DNA of 64,000 bases. Source: Gammaproteobacteria bacterium. GTDB lineage: Bacteria; Pseudomonadota; Gammaproteobacteria; Steroidobacterales; Steroidobacteraceae. The notes beneath the pieces are model-generated. The model worked only from the letters and a program-made list of their open reading frames with translations, did not search any database and was not told the DNA's origin. Made by a program: the position numbers and the translations under genes. The stretch lies in NCBI GenBank assembly GCA_028293805.1, contig JAQGOC010000236.1:1-64000 (forward strand), read 5' to 3'. Shown here piece by piece: positions 49,053 through 57,729 of the stretch (positions are counted from its first letter, which is position 1; every line of letters starts with the position of its first letter).

Positions 49053-49741
49053 CCATGCGATTTTCACTTGCCGGTGCGCTGGGCCTCAACGCCGGGTACG
49101 TCGATGCCGCGGGATATCTTGCGCTCAAGGGACTCTTTACGTCTCACGTGACCGGCAACTTCGTCACGTTGGGCGCAGCGCTGGTCCTTGGAACGTCCGG
49201 TGCGCTCGCCAAGTTGCTCGCGCTGCCGGTTTTCTGTGCCGTGATAGTTGTCACGAGGCTCGTGGCGTTGCGCCTCGAGGCCCGCGGCCTTCGAGTCCTG
49301 CGAACCATGCTCATCCTGCAGACGGCCTTGCTGGCAGTGGCCGCGCTGGTTGCCGCGAGGTTCGGACCTTTTGGCAACGTGAATGGAGCGCCAGCTTTGA
49401 CCGTCGGGCTGACGCTGGTATCCGCCATGGCCATCGTAAACGCCGCACAGCGGATCCACTTATCCAAGTCGCCGCCGTTGACGATCATGACCGGCAACAC
49501 CACTCAGATCATGATCGACCTTGCGGACTGGCTGGCTCACCAGCACGCGCAGCTCGCGCCTGAGGTGCGAACGCGTATCCGGCGGATGAGCGCCAGCGTC
49601 CTGGTATTTGCAACAGGCTGTGCTGGCGGTGCACTGGCGTATGCATGGATTGGCATCTGGTGCTTCTGTGTGCCCGTGCTGTTGGCTTCTGCCACGTTAA
49701 TGATGCGTGAGGCACTCGCGCAGGCAGAGCCACATTCGTGA
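49046..49741 (+). CDS. YoaK/DUF1275 family membrane protein
   Basis: GALGLNAGYVDAAGYLALKGLFTSHVTGNFVTLGAAL; SPPLTIMTGNTTQIMIDLADW. Confidence 0.88.
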   Translation: MVTMRFSLAGALGLNAGYVDAAGYLALKGLFTSHVTGNFVTLGAALVLGTSGALAKLLALPVFCAVIVVTRLVALRLEARGLRVLRTMLILQTALLAVAALVAARFGPFGNVNGAPALTVGLTLVSAMAIVNAAQRIHLSKSPPLTIMTGNTTQIMIDLADWLAHQHAQLAPEVRTRIRRMSASVLVFATGCAGGALAYAWIGIWCFCVPVLLASATLMMREALAQAEPHS

Positions 49742-49893
49742 GATGGATGAACGGGCCGCCAATCGTGACGAAGGACAAGCGCCTCGCGTTCCGGCCACTG
49801 CCGCGCCGCCAGCACGAGCGTGTGGCTACCGTTCGATACAGCAACGGCTGCGGGCTGCTTCCGCTGACATAACTGGGTTCCGGATGATCGCAC

Positions 49894-51618
49894 TCATTTC
49901 GTACGCCCCACCGCAAGAGTCGGTAGATCCTCTTCCCAGAATTCCTGCGGACGGCGGGGCTCACCGCCAGCGCGTGAGTGCTCTGCAGCACGCAGTTCCA
50001 CGCGGCGAATCTTGCCGGAAATCGTCTTGGGCAACGGCGCAAATTCCAGTCTCCGGATGCGCTTGTAGGGCGAGATCCGCCCACGAACATGCTCGAAGAT
50101 GGATTGCGCTGTGGCCGCATCGGGCGCGTAACCTTCCGCCAACACCACGAACGCCTTCGGGATGGCAAGACGCAGAGGGTCGGGGCTTGGCACGACCGCC
50201 GCTTCAGCCACCGCCGGGTGCTCGATCAACACACTTTCGAGCTCGAACGGACTGATGCGGTAATCGGAGGACTTGAATACATCGTCCGTGCGGCCGATGT
50301 AGGTGAGATAACCTTCGCTATCCCGTGAAGCAATGTCGCCGGTGTGATAGTAGCCATCGCGCATGACTTCGGCCGTGCGCTGCGGATCGTCCAGATAGCC
50401 GCTCATCAGAGCGAGCGGCCGCTGCGCGAGATCGATGCAGATTTCGCCCTCGTCTGCGACCCGACCTTCGCTGTCGATTAGCACGATCGGACAGCCGGGA
50501 AGCGGTCTGCCCATCGATCCGGGCTTGAGTCGCTGGCCGGGTGAATTACCGATCTGCGCGGTTGTCTCGGTCTGTCCGAAGCCATCGCGAATGGTGAGAC
50601 CCCAGGCGGCGCGCACCTGCTCGATCACCTCCGCGTTCAGCGGTTCGCCCGCGCTCGCCAGCTCCCGCAGACTCATACGCCAACTCGCGAGATCCTGCTG
50701 GATCAGCATCCGCCAGACCGTGGGGGGCGCACAGAACGTCGTGACCTGACAGCGCGCCAGTTGGTCCAGCAGAGCGCGCGCATCGAAGCGCTCGAATTGA
50801 TAGACGACAATGCTCGCCTGTGCGTTCCAGGGTGCAAAAAAGCACGACCAGGCGTGCTTTGCCCAGCCGGGCGAGCTCAAATTCAAATGCACGTCTCCCG
50901 GCTTCAATCCGAGCCAATACATCGTAGACAGATGTCCGATCGGATAGCTCGCGTGGGTATGCGCAACCAGCTTCGGACGGGTCGTCGTGCCGGAGGTGAA
51001 GTACAACAGCAGCGGATCGTCTGCCCGTGTCGGCACGCGCGCGAACCGCTCCGGAGCGGCGTGTGATTGCGCATAAGGAATCCAGCCCGGAGCGCTCTCC
51101 CCAACCGCGATCCGCACCGGTGCACCGGGAATTTGCGCGAATCGTTCACTCAGATGCCCATGGGTCACGATCGCCTTGACGCCGCCGCGCTCGAGCCGGT
51201 CACGCAGATCGTCGTGCTCGAGCAGCGTCGTGGTCGGGATCATGACCGCGCCCAGCTTGATCGCCGCAAGCATCGTTTCCCACAGTGGCGCGCAGTTTCC
51301 CAGCATGATGAGGAGGCGATCGCCCTGGCCGATGCCGTGCGCTCGAAGGAAGTTCGCTACCTGAGAGGAGCGGCATGACAGCGCCGCAAACGACAGCGAC
51401 TGATCGTTGCCCCGGTCATCCACGACGCGCAGTGCCGTGTCCGGATTGTTGTCAGCGATGACGTCGAAGTAGTCGGCCGCCCAGTTGAACCGCTCGAAAC
51501 GCGGCCAACGGAATTCGCGCTGCGCGCCTCCTATGTCCTCGCGCCGGCTCAGTAGCCAGTCGCGCGTTTCCATAAATTGCGAGGTCGTACTCACGTCACT
51601 CCCCTTGAAAGTCGCCAC
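49894..51618 (-). CDS. AMP-binding acyl-CoA synthetase (medium-chain/MACS-like)
   Basis: LLYFTSGTTTRPKLVAHTHASYPIGHLSTMYW; DGFGQTETTAQIGNSPGQRLKPGSMGRPLPG; YHTGDIASRDSEGYLTYIGRTDDVFKSSDYRISPFELES. Confidence 0.93.
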   Translation of the reverse strand: MATFKGSDVSTTSQFMETRDWLLSRREDIGGAQREFRWPRFERFNWAADYFDVIADNNPDTALRVVDDRGNDQSLSFAALSCRSSQVANFLRAHGIGQGDRLLIMLGNCAPLWETMLAAIKLGAVMIPTTTLLEHDDLRDRLERGGVKAIVTHGHLSERFAQIPGAPVRIAVGESAPGWIPYAQSHAAPERFARVPTRADDPLLLYFTSGTTTRPKLVAHTHASYPIGHLSTMYWLGLKPGDVHLNLSSPGWAKHAWSCFFAPWNAQASIVVYQFERFDARALLDQLARCQVTTFCAPPTVWRMLIQQDLASWRMSLRELASAGEPLNAEVIEQVRAAWGLTIRDGFGQTETTAQIGNSPGQRLKPGSMGRPLPGCPIVLIDSEGRVADEGEICIDLAQRPLALMSGYLDDPQRTAEVMRDGYYHTGDIASRDSEGYLTYIGRTDDVFKSSDYRISPFELESVLIEHPAVAEAAVVPSPDPLRLAIPKAFVVLAEGYAPDAATAQSIFEHVRGRISPYKRIRRLEFAPLPKTISGKIRRVELRAAEHSRAGGEPRRPQEFWEEDLPTLAVGRTK

Positions 51619-51705
51619 GAACGGCGCACGTAAGTGCCCGATCTGATTACTCCCGGCGGCTCGAAATCACGCAGAACGGGAGCCCAACTGCTCAAGTTGG
51701 GTTAG

Positions 51706-53082
51706 CTAGGCACCCAGCCGCATCAGGGCCGCATTGGTCAGGTATTTCTCGTAGATCCCCGCGTCATTGACCTTGGTAGCGTGGCCGCCGGAGATGTTGC
51801 GCACCTGCTCCAGGCGGCTCATGGAACCGGTCTGGATATCGAAGGCATGCACATGCCCCCAGGACCAGTAAGGGTGCTTGCCGTCCATGAACGACTTGCC
51901 GTCCGCCTCGTACAGGCCGTAGGCGCCATCGAAGGAACGGTAAGGCTCGCCACGTCGGTCGAAGGACACCATGCCGATCGGCAGCTGGGTGCGGGCGTCG
52001 AACCAGACGCGCTTCTTGCTCACCGGAGCCCGCGGGAATCTCACTGGCTCGGCTTCCACCACGATGGCCTCCGGCACCAGTTCCACCGTGGTGTCCCAGA
52101 AGGTCTTGCCCTTGGGGCCACCGTGGGTACCGTGCTCCCAGTTGGGGTGGCCGGCGTTCCAGCCGCCGGACACCGCGGCCAGCAGTGGGCCACGGCCGAC
52201 GATGCGGTAATTGCCCCAGGTATAGAGCGGATCGCCCGCGGCCCAGGCGTCGGACAGATATAGGGTCGAGCCCGGGATCAACGGCTCGAAGCGCTGGTCG
52301 GTGGGGAACTGGCGCATGCGCTTGAACGCCGGCACGTAGCCGTACAGCTCCGGGAAGGTGCTCTGGTCGTAGGCCCAGATGTTGAGGAAGGAAGTGCCCT
52401 TGGCGCTGTCCGGGGTCTGGAAGAACACCGACTGGAAGCGCAGCTTGTCCTCGTGCCCGGGCCAGTAGGGCTTGGGGTCGATACTGACCCGCCCGATCGG
52501 CGACAGCTCGGCCCAGCCGCACTCGTAGCTGAAGCGCAGGTCGCCGTCGGCGGACAGGTCATATTCTTTGATGGCATGGAACGAGGCGTCGTGGCGTCCC
52601 CAACTCAGGGTCAGGCCGGCAAACAGCTCCACTGCGGACTGCGGGTTCGGAAACGGATTGCCGCCGATCCAGGGCTTGCCGTCGGCCGTGACCACGTTGC
52701 CCCGCGCGTCGAACTTCGCCTTGCCTTGGTTGCGCAGGGTGGCCTCGAGATATTCCCAGGGACTCAGGCGCATCAGCTCGCTGGTGGTCTTCGCTACCCT
52801 CAGGCGCCGGCCCAGCCTGGCCACCTGCTGGTACTTGATCGGCTCCAGCAGCTCCTTGACCAGCTCGACGTTGGCGGCGGTGATCTCGTCGCCGGTCTTG
52901 ATGCGACCCTTCGTATAGGACTCGATCGACAACAGCTCGTCGGGATAGGCCTTGGCTGCCTCGCCGCTCTGCGCCAGTGCTTTCCAAAGCGGCATCAGCA
53001 CGCCGGCCGACAGCGCTCCCCGTGCCGTCTGCTTTAGGAAATAGCGGCGGCTGTAGTCGTGGTCATATCGACGTATACGCAT
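51706..53082 (-). CDS. DUF1329 periplasmic protein with twin-arginine signal
   Basis: MRIRRYDHDYSRRYFLKQTARGALSAGVLMPLWKALA (SRRYFLK); IDPKPYWPGHEDKLRFQSVFFQTPDSAKGTSFLNIWAYDQ; paralog of 56226..57605. Confidence 0.88.
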   Translation of the reverse strand: MRIRRYDHDYSRRYFLKQTARGALSAGVLMPLWKALAQSGEAAKAYPDELLSIESYTKGRIKTGDEITAANVELVKELLEPIKYQQVARLGRRLRVAKTTSELMRLSPWEYLEATLRNQGKAKFDARGNVVTADGKPWIGGNPFPNPQSAVELFAGLTLSWGRHDASFHAIKEYDLSADGDLRFSYECGWAELSPIGRVSIDPKPYWPGHEDKLRFQSVFFQTPDSAKGTSFLNIWAYDQSTFPELYGYVPAFKRMRQFPTDQRFEPLIPGSTLYLSDAWAAGDPLYTWGNYRIVGRGPLLAAVSGGWNAGHPNWEHGTHGGPKGKTFWDTTVELVPEAIVVEAEPVRFPRAPVSKKRVWFDARTQLPIGMVSFDRRGEPYRSFDGAYGLYEADGKSFMDGKHPYWSWGHVHAFDIQTGSMSRLEQVRNISGGHATKVNDAGIYEKYLTNAALMRLGA

Positions 53083-53099
53083 GGCCCGCTCCATTGAAA

Positions 53100-53121
53100 G
53101 CCGGCGACAACGGTCGCCGGC
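53100..53121. promoter_or_regulatory. intergenic hairpin GCCGGCGAC-AACG-GTCGCCGGC
   Basis: Perfect 9-bp arms between the DUF1302 stop and DUF1329 start; no T run. Confidence 0.4.
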
Positions 53122-53172
53122 CGGAAGGCACGTGCAGCTTCAGAGGCAGTGGCACGTGTGCGGACTGCCAAC

Positions 53173-55263
53173 CTAAAACTGATAAGCGACGCGAAGCGAG
53201 AATTCGTTACCGAATCCCATTCCGCCCATCACGTTGTTGTTCGGGTTGCCCCCGAGACGGTCGCTGATGTAGGTGTAGAACCCGTCGATCGCCCAGTGGC
53301 CGCTCGGCTTGTACTGCAGGCCCGGTTGCACCAGGATGCCGCCGCGGGGATCCGCCAGTACGGCGAGGCCGATGCGGTAGATGTCCTGCGGGAACGGCTG
53401 CTGGAGGGCGAACGCCAGGTAGTTGGCATGGTGGACACCGGGAGTGCCCGTGGTGGCGCCGGGGCTGTAAGTGTCGGTGGCACCATAGCCGCGCAGCGAG
53501 CGGCCGAACAAGTCATCGTGCGTGCGGAACATGTACTGGAACACCAGGTAGGTCGCCGGGAAGGACTGCGAGAAGCGGTAGTTCTTCTCCACAACCAGGG
53601 CGCCGACCGAGGCATTCTCGCGCAGGAAGTCCTTGCCCAGAGTAGGACTGGTATAAACCCGCTCCGGGACATAGCTGGCCTCGAGGTTGATGATCAGCTG
53701 ATCGAGCATCGAGCCCGGCTCGCCCTCGGTGACGTAGCTCACGCCCGCGCCGAGCACGGTTTCCTGAAAGTACTCGCGCTCGATGTGACCGCGCAGCGAC
53801 CCGCCTGCCGCGATGAAGAACGAATTCAACTCGTTGTAGGCCTCGGCATAGTTGGCCGCCGGCGAGGCAAACACCTTGGCGGTAGCCGGTGCGAAATCGT
53901 TGACCGCGGCGTTGAGAGCCCCGATGCCGTCGAGACGCACCAGGCCGGCGTAGTGGAACCATTCCGCTGCCGAGTAGACGCCCCCCGGCGAGGCTTCGAA
54001 CGGCGTCTGTGCCAGGAACGGCCCAGCATGGCCGCCGTTGGCAGCGTTCACCACCACCCCAAGACCGTTCGCGGCGTTGCCGGAGGTGGTGCTGGGAAGA
54101 TCCTTGTTCACTCCTGAGGCGCTCCAGCGGATCGCGCCGTCGGGGTTGTAGCGGCGCACGCCGATGGCCTGGAAGCCCCACTGGCCGAAGTTCGCCTTCA
54201 GGCGCAGGCCGGCGCTGAGCTTGTCCCACTTGTCGTAGCCGCCGTCCGAGTAACGATCATGGACGGTGAACTGCACCGGGATGACGTTGTATTGCGTGTT
54301 CGGATTGCCGTAGACCGTGGGCTGGAACTTCTGCACGTAGGCGTCGGCCAGGATGTCGTCGGTGACCTGGTAGCCGATGCGCGCGCCAAGGGCCGGCACG
54401 CGCTTGTCGGAAAATTCCTCCTGCGCGTAGTCGAGCACCGAGTGCCGCCGTAGGTCGAGGCCATCGACCACATCCAACACGCGGAAGAAGATGGCCTGTC
54501 CCCAGGCGATGGCCTGGTTACCCACGCGCACGTTCAGCGGGCCGTGGTTGTAGTCCAGGACCAGGGTCGGGAAATCGACCATGTAGTTGCGGCCGCCCCA
54601 TTCCAGGGGATTAGGACGCTTGCTCCCGTCCACCCGATAGTCGAAGTAATTGGGCGCGCCGCCGTACAACGCCGGGTCGCCGCCGGTGATGCCGCCGTTG
54701 ATGCCGCCCAGGCTGCTGCCGTCGAAATTGCCGTAGTGGCCGAAGTCACCGAGCGCTCTCACTCGCGCAATGAACTTCAGGTCATTGGTGAGTTTGACCC
54801 CGAGCTCACCCTCGGCGCGCAGTACGTGCCAATTGAAAGCGTTGTTGGACGGGTCGATCGGGCGCTGTACGCTGTCCGAGCCGGTGATGGCCCCCGGAAC
54901 ATTCGACACCGGGATCGAGGTCCAGGTCAGTCCAGTGGGGGGTATGCCCAGCACTCCCGCCGCGTAGGGTGGCACATAAGCCTGCCGCGCCACGCTGATG
55001 CGGTCGAACGGATTGCCGCGCTGGTTGTTGGCGTTCTGCTGATCGTCGGTCTTGACCGCGGCTTCCGCCCGGACGAAGCCGCCGAATGTCACGTCCAGGC
55101 CCCGAAACCAACCGCTGCCGGAATCGGCATCGGCGCGACTACTTGCTGCGCTGTCGTCCTGCGCCTGCGCCGCGCCTGCGATCAGCAGAATTCCCACACC
55201 GGTCCATCCCAACTTGTCTCTTTTTCCCATGCCTTGCCCTCTTTGTTGAGTACGGAATCGCAC
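53173..55263 (-). CDS. DUF1302 outer-membrane protein (beta-barrel)
   Basis: Signal peptide ...GVGILLIAGAAQAQ; FGGFVRAEAAV...NPFDRISVARQAY; VRVGNQAIAWGQAIFFRVLDVVDGLDLRR. Confidence 0.88.
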   Translation of the reverse strand: MRFRTQQRGQGMGKRDKLGWTGVGILLIAGAAQAQDDSAASSRADADSGSGWFRGLDVTFGGFVRAEAAVKTDDQQNANNQRGNPFDRISVARQAYVPPYAAGVLGIPPTGLTWTSIPVSNVPGAITGSDSVQRPIDPSNNAFNWHVLRAEGELGVKLTNDLKFIARVRALGDFGHYGNFDGSSLGGINGGITGGDPALYGGAPNYFDYRVDGSKRPNPLEWGGRNYMVDFPTLVLDYNHGPLNVRVGNQAIAWGQAIFFRVLDVVDGLDLRRHSVLDYAQEEFSDKRVPALGARIGYQVTDDILADAYVQKFQPTVYGNPNTQYNVIPVQFTVHDRYSDGGYDKWDKLSAGLRLKANFGQWGFQAIGVRRYNPDGAIRWSASGVNKDLPSTTSGNAANGLGVVVNAANGGHAGPFLAQTPFEASPGGVYSAAEWFHYAGLVRLDGIGALNAAVNDFAPATAKVFASPAANYAEAYNELNSFFIAAGGSLRGHIEREYFQETVLGAGVSYVTEGEPGSMLDQLIINLEASYVPERVYTSPTLGKDFLRENASVGALVVEKNYRFSQSFPATYLVFQYMFRTHDDLFGRSLRGYGATDTYSPGATTGTPGVHHANYLAFALQQPFPQDIYRIGLAVLADPRGGILVQPGLQYKPSGHWAIDGFYTYISDRLGGNPNNNVMGGMGFGNEFSLRVAYQF

Positions 55264-55272
55264 AGCTCTTAG

Positions 55273-56229
55273 TCAGTCGATGATTTGGATGATCTGTCCC
55301 GAATGCCCCACCGCCAGCAAAGCCCCGGGGCCGCCAGCGGCGCCCTCGTACCAGGTGGAGCTGATGTCCGCGCCGTCGAGGTGCGACCAGGACTGTCCGG
55401 CATCGCGGCTGAGCAGCATGTCGTGCAGCCCGGTAATCAGCACCTTGCCGTCCGCCGTGGCGTGTACGCCTTGCAGGATGGCGCGGCTGCCGACCTTGAC
55501 CTCGTTCCAGGTGGCACCGCGGTCGCTGCTGTGCAGGACCGCGCCGCTCTGCCCCACGGCATAACCGGAGCCGTCGTCGGACAGCTCCAATGCAAACAGC
55601 GAGGCGTCGCCCTTGTGCAGCGTCTTCCAACTCTTGCCGCCGTCGGCGCTGCGGAGGATCAGGCCGAACTCGCCGACCGCGGTGATGACGCCCTTGTCGT
55701 CGACGTCGACGTCGTAGAGATGCGGCTGTTCGCCGTTCTCGGCGTAGCCGTTCCAGTCCGGCGCGGCCGTAGTCCAGGTCTTGCCGCCGTCGCTGGAATG
55801 GATGATGGTGCCGAACGCGCCGACGGCGGCCGCCTCGCCGCTGGCGTTAACGCTGACGCCGAATAGGCGGGTGGTGGTGCTGGCGTCCGCCTTGACCCAT
55901 TTGCCGGCGCTGTCCCTCACCAGCACCGTGCCCAACTGCCCCACCGCAATGGCATGCCCTTGCCTCCCCGAGACGCCGAGCAGGGACAACGGCGTCGGCG
56001 CGGGCGTCACCGCCTTCCAGCTTTTGCCTGCATCGCGACTCTCGAGGATGGCCCCGGCGGCGCCGACCGCGATTCCGGCATTGCCGTAGGTCGACACCGC
56101 GAACAAGGCCTGGTGCGCCGTGCCCGTGACCACGGGCACGATTTGCGGCGTCGCAACGGCGTCGGCTCCGCCAGACAGCATGCCGGCGCCCATGACCAAG
56201 CCGGCGCACAGTAGATGGTTGCAGGTCAC
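55273..56229 (-). CDS. YCF48/BNR-repeat photosynthesis-stability-factor-like beta-propeller, exported
   Basis: Repeats of AVGAAGAILESRDAGKSWKAV, AVGAFGTIIHSSDGGKTWTT, AVGEFGLILRSADGGKSWKTL. Confidence 0.88.
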   Translation of the reverse strand: MTCNHLLCAGLVMGAGMLSGGADAVATPQIVPVVTGTAHQALFAVSTYGNAGIAVGAAGAILESRDAGKSWKAVTPAPTPLSLLGVSGRQGHAIAVGQLGTVLVRDSAGKWVKADASTTTRLFGVSVNASGEAAAVGAFGTIIHSSDGGKTWTTAAPDWNGYAENGEQPHLYDVDVDDKGVITAVGEFGLILRSADGGKSWKTLHKGDASLFALELSDDGSGYAVGQSGAVLHSSDRGATWNEVKVGSRAILQGVHATADGKVLITGLHDMLLSRDAGQSWSHLDGADISSTWYEGAAGGPGALLAVGHSGQIIQIID

Positions 56230-57605
56230 GCCTGCCCCAGCCGCGTGATGGCCTGGTTGGTGAGGTACTTGTTATAAACGTCGACCCCGTTGTCCGAGAA
56301 TTGCGACTTGTGGCCACCGGCAAGAGACGGGGCGTGCAGAATTCGGCTCATGCGGTTGGACTGGATGTCGTGAATGTGGAAATGCGTCCAGGTCCACTCG
56401 TAATTGCCCTTCGGGTCCTTGACGGCGGCGTTGCCGTCCTGCATGCGGCTGCATCCCAGCTCCACGGATTTCCAGATCTCGCCGCGCCGATCGAAGCTGT
56501 TGTAGGCAACGAGTTGCTGGTTGCGCACGTCGATCCACAGCCGTTTCTTACCGACGGGAGCTCTGGGATAGCCGGTGGGTTCGGTTTCCACGACGATGCA
56601 TTCGGGGCACATGGAGAAGTTGGTATCCCAGAAGGTCTGGCCCTTGGGGCCGCCGTGGGCACCCATTTGCCAGCCGGGCTTGGAGCCATTCCAGTTCTGG
56701 CTGACGGCGCCGAGCATGGGCTGGCGGCCGACGACTTTGTAGTTGCCCCAGGTCAGCATCGGATCGCCCGCCCCCCAGGCGTCGGACAGGAACCAGGTGA
56801 TGCCGGGGAGCAGGGGCTCAAAGCGCTGGTTGGTGGGGAATTGGCGGACGCGCCTGAAGGCGGGCAGGTAGCCGTACAGGTCGGGGAACTTGCGCTGGTC
56901 GTAGTACCAGTTGGTGAGGAAGGAAGTGCCGGCCACATCCTGTGGGGACGTGAACCACAGCGAAAACAGGCGCAGCAGGTCTTTCTTGCCCCGGAACACA
57001 GTGTTATCGATGCGTGACTGCACCTGCAGCTCAACCCACGCGAAGTCGTACTGGTAGGCCAGCTTGCCGTCCGGCCCGATATCCCACTGGCGCATGGGGT
57101 ATTGCGAGTAGTCGTGCCGGCCCCAGGACAGGGTCAGGTTGGCGACCGCCTCCAGACCGCTTTGCGCTTCGGCGAAGGGCAGGCCGCCGAGCCAAGGATT
57201 GCCGGAAGCCGCCTCGACTATATTGCCGTCGGCGTCGAGCTTGGCCTTGCCTTTGTTCCGCAAGGTGGCTTCCAGGAACGCCGGTGGGAACAGTAAGGTT
57301 GGATCTTGTACCGTCGGCGCGATTTTGATCCTGCGACCCATTTCCTTGACCTGCCTGAAGGTAATGGGGTCGAGCAGGTCCTTTACGGCGTCGACGTTAT
57401 CGGCGGTGAGCACGTCGCCGGTCTTGACCTTGCCCTTGGTGTACATCTCCACCGAGGTGATCTCGTCCGGGTAGGCCTTGCTCGTGTCGCCCTTGGCGAT
57501 CAGCGGCCACAGCGGCGCCAGCACTCCAGTTGCGAATGCGCCCTGAACGGTCCGTGACAGAAACAGGCGACGGCTGTAATCGATATCGTATTTACGGATA
57601 CGCAT
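56226..57605 (-). CDS. DUF1329 periplasmic protein with twin-arginine signal
   Basis: MRIRKYDIDYSRRLFLSRTVQGAFATGVLAPLWPLIA; RFEPLLPGITWFLSDAWGAGDPMLTWGNYKVVGRQPML. Confidence 0.88.
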   Translation of the reverse strand: MRIRKYDIDYSRRLFLSRTVQGAFATGVLAPLWPLIAKGDTSKAYPDEITSVEMYTKGKVKTGDVLTADNVDAVKDLLDPITFRQVKEMGRRIKIAPTVQDPTLLFPPAFLEATLRNKGKAKLDADGNIVEAASGNPWLGGLPFAEAQSGLEAVANLTLSWGRHDYSQYPMRQWDIGPDGKLAYQYDFAWVELQVQSRIDNTVFRGKKDLLRLFSLWFTSPQDVAGTSFLTNWYYDQRKFPDLYGYLPAFRRVRQFPTNQRFEPLLPGITWFLSDAWGAGDPMLTWGNYKVVGRQPMLGAVSQNWNGSKPGWQMGAHGGPKGQTFWDTNFSMCPECIVVETEPTGYPRAPVGKKRLWIDVRNQQLVAYNSFDRRGEIWKSVELGCSRMQDGNAAVKDPKGNYEWTWTHFHIHDIQSNRMSRILHAPSLAGGHKSQFSDNGVDVYNKYLTNQAITRLGQA

Positions 57606-57729
57606 CACACTCTCCTCACTCGGCACGTCAGTTGGATTCCCGGCGCCCGCGGGGGGACCGCCAGCCAAAGGCGCAGACTGCTGGCAGGCGTTGAATAGGG
57701 GGTCATTGGCAAGGTCTCGGACGCGTGGC

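Noticed and set aside
53149-54117. 322-aa plus ORF opposite the DUF1302 gene
   Set aside because: Shadow ORF; the DUF1302 reading is strongly supported.
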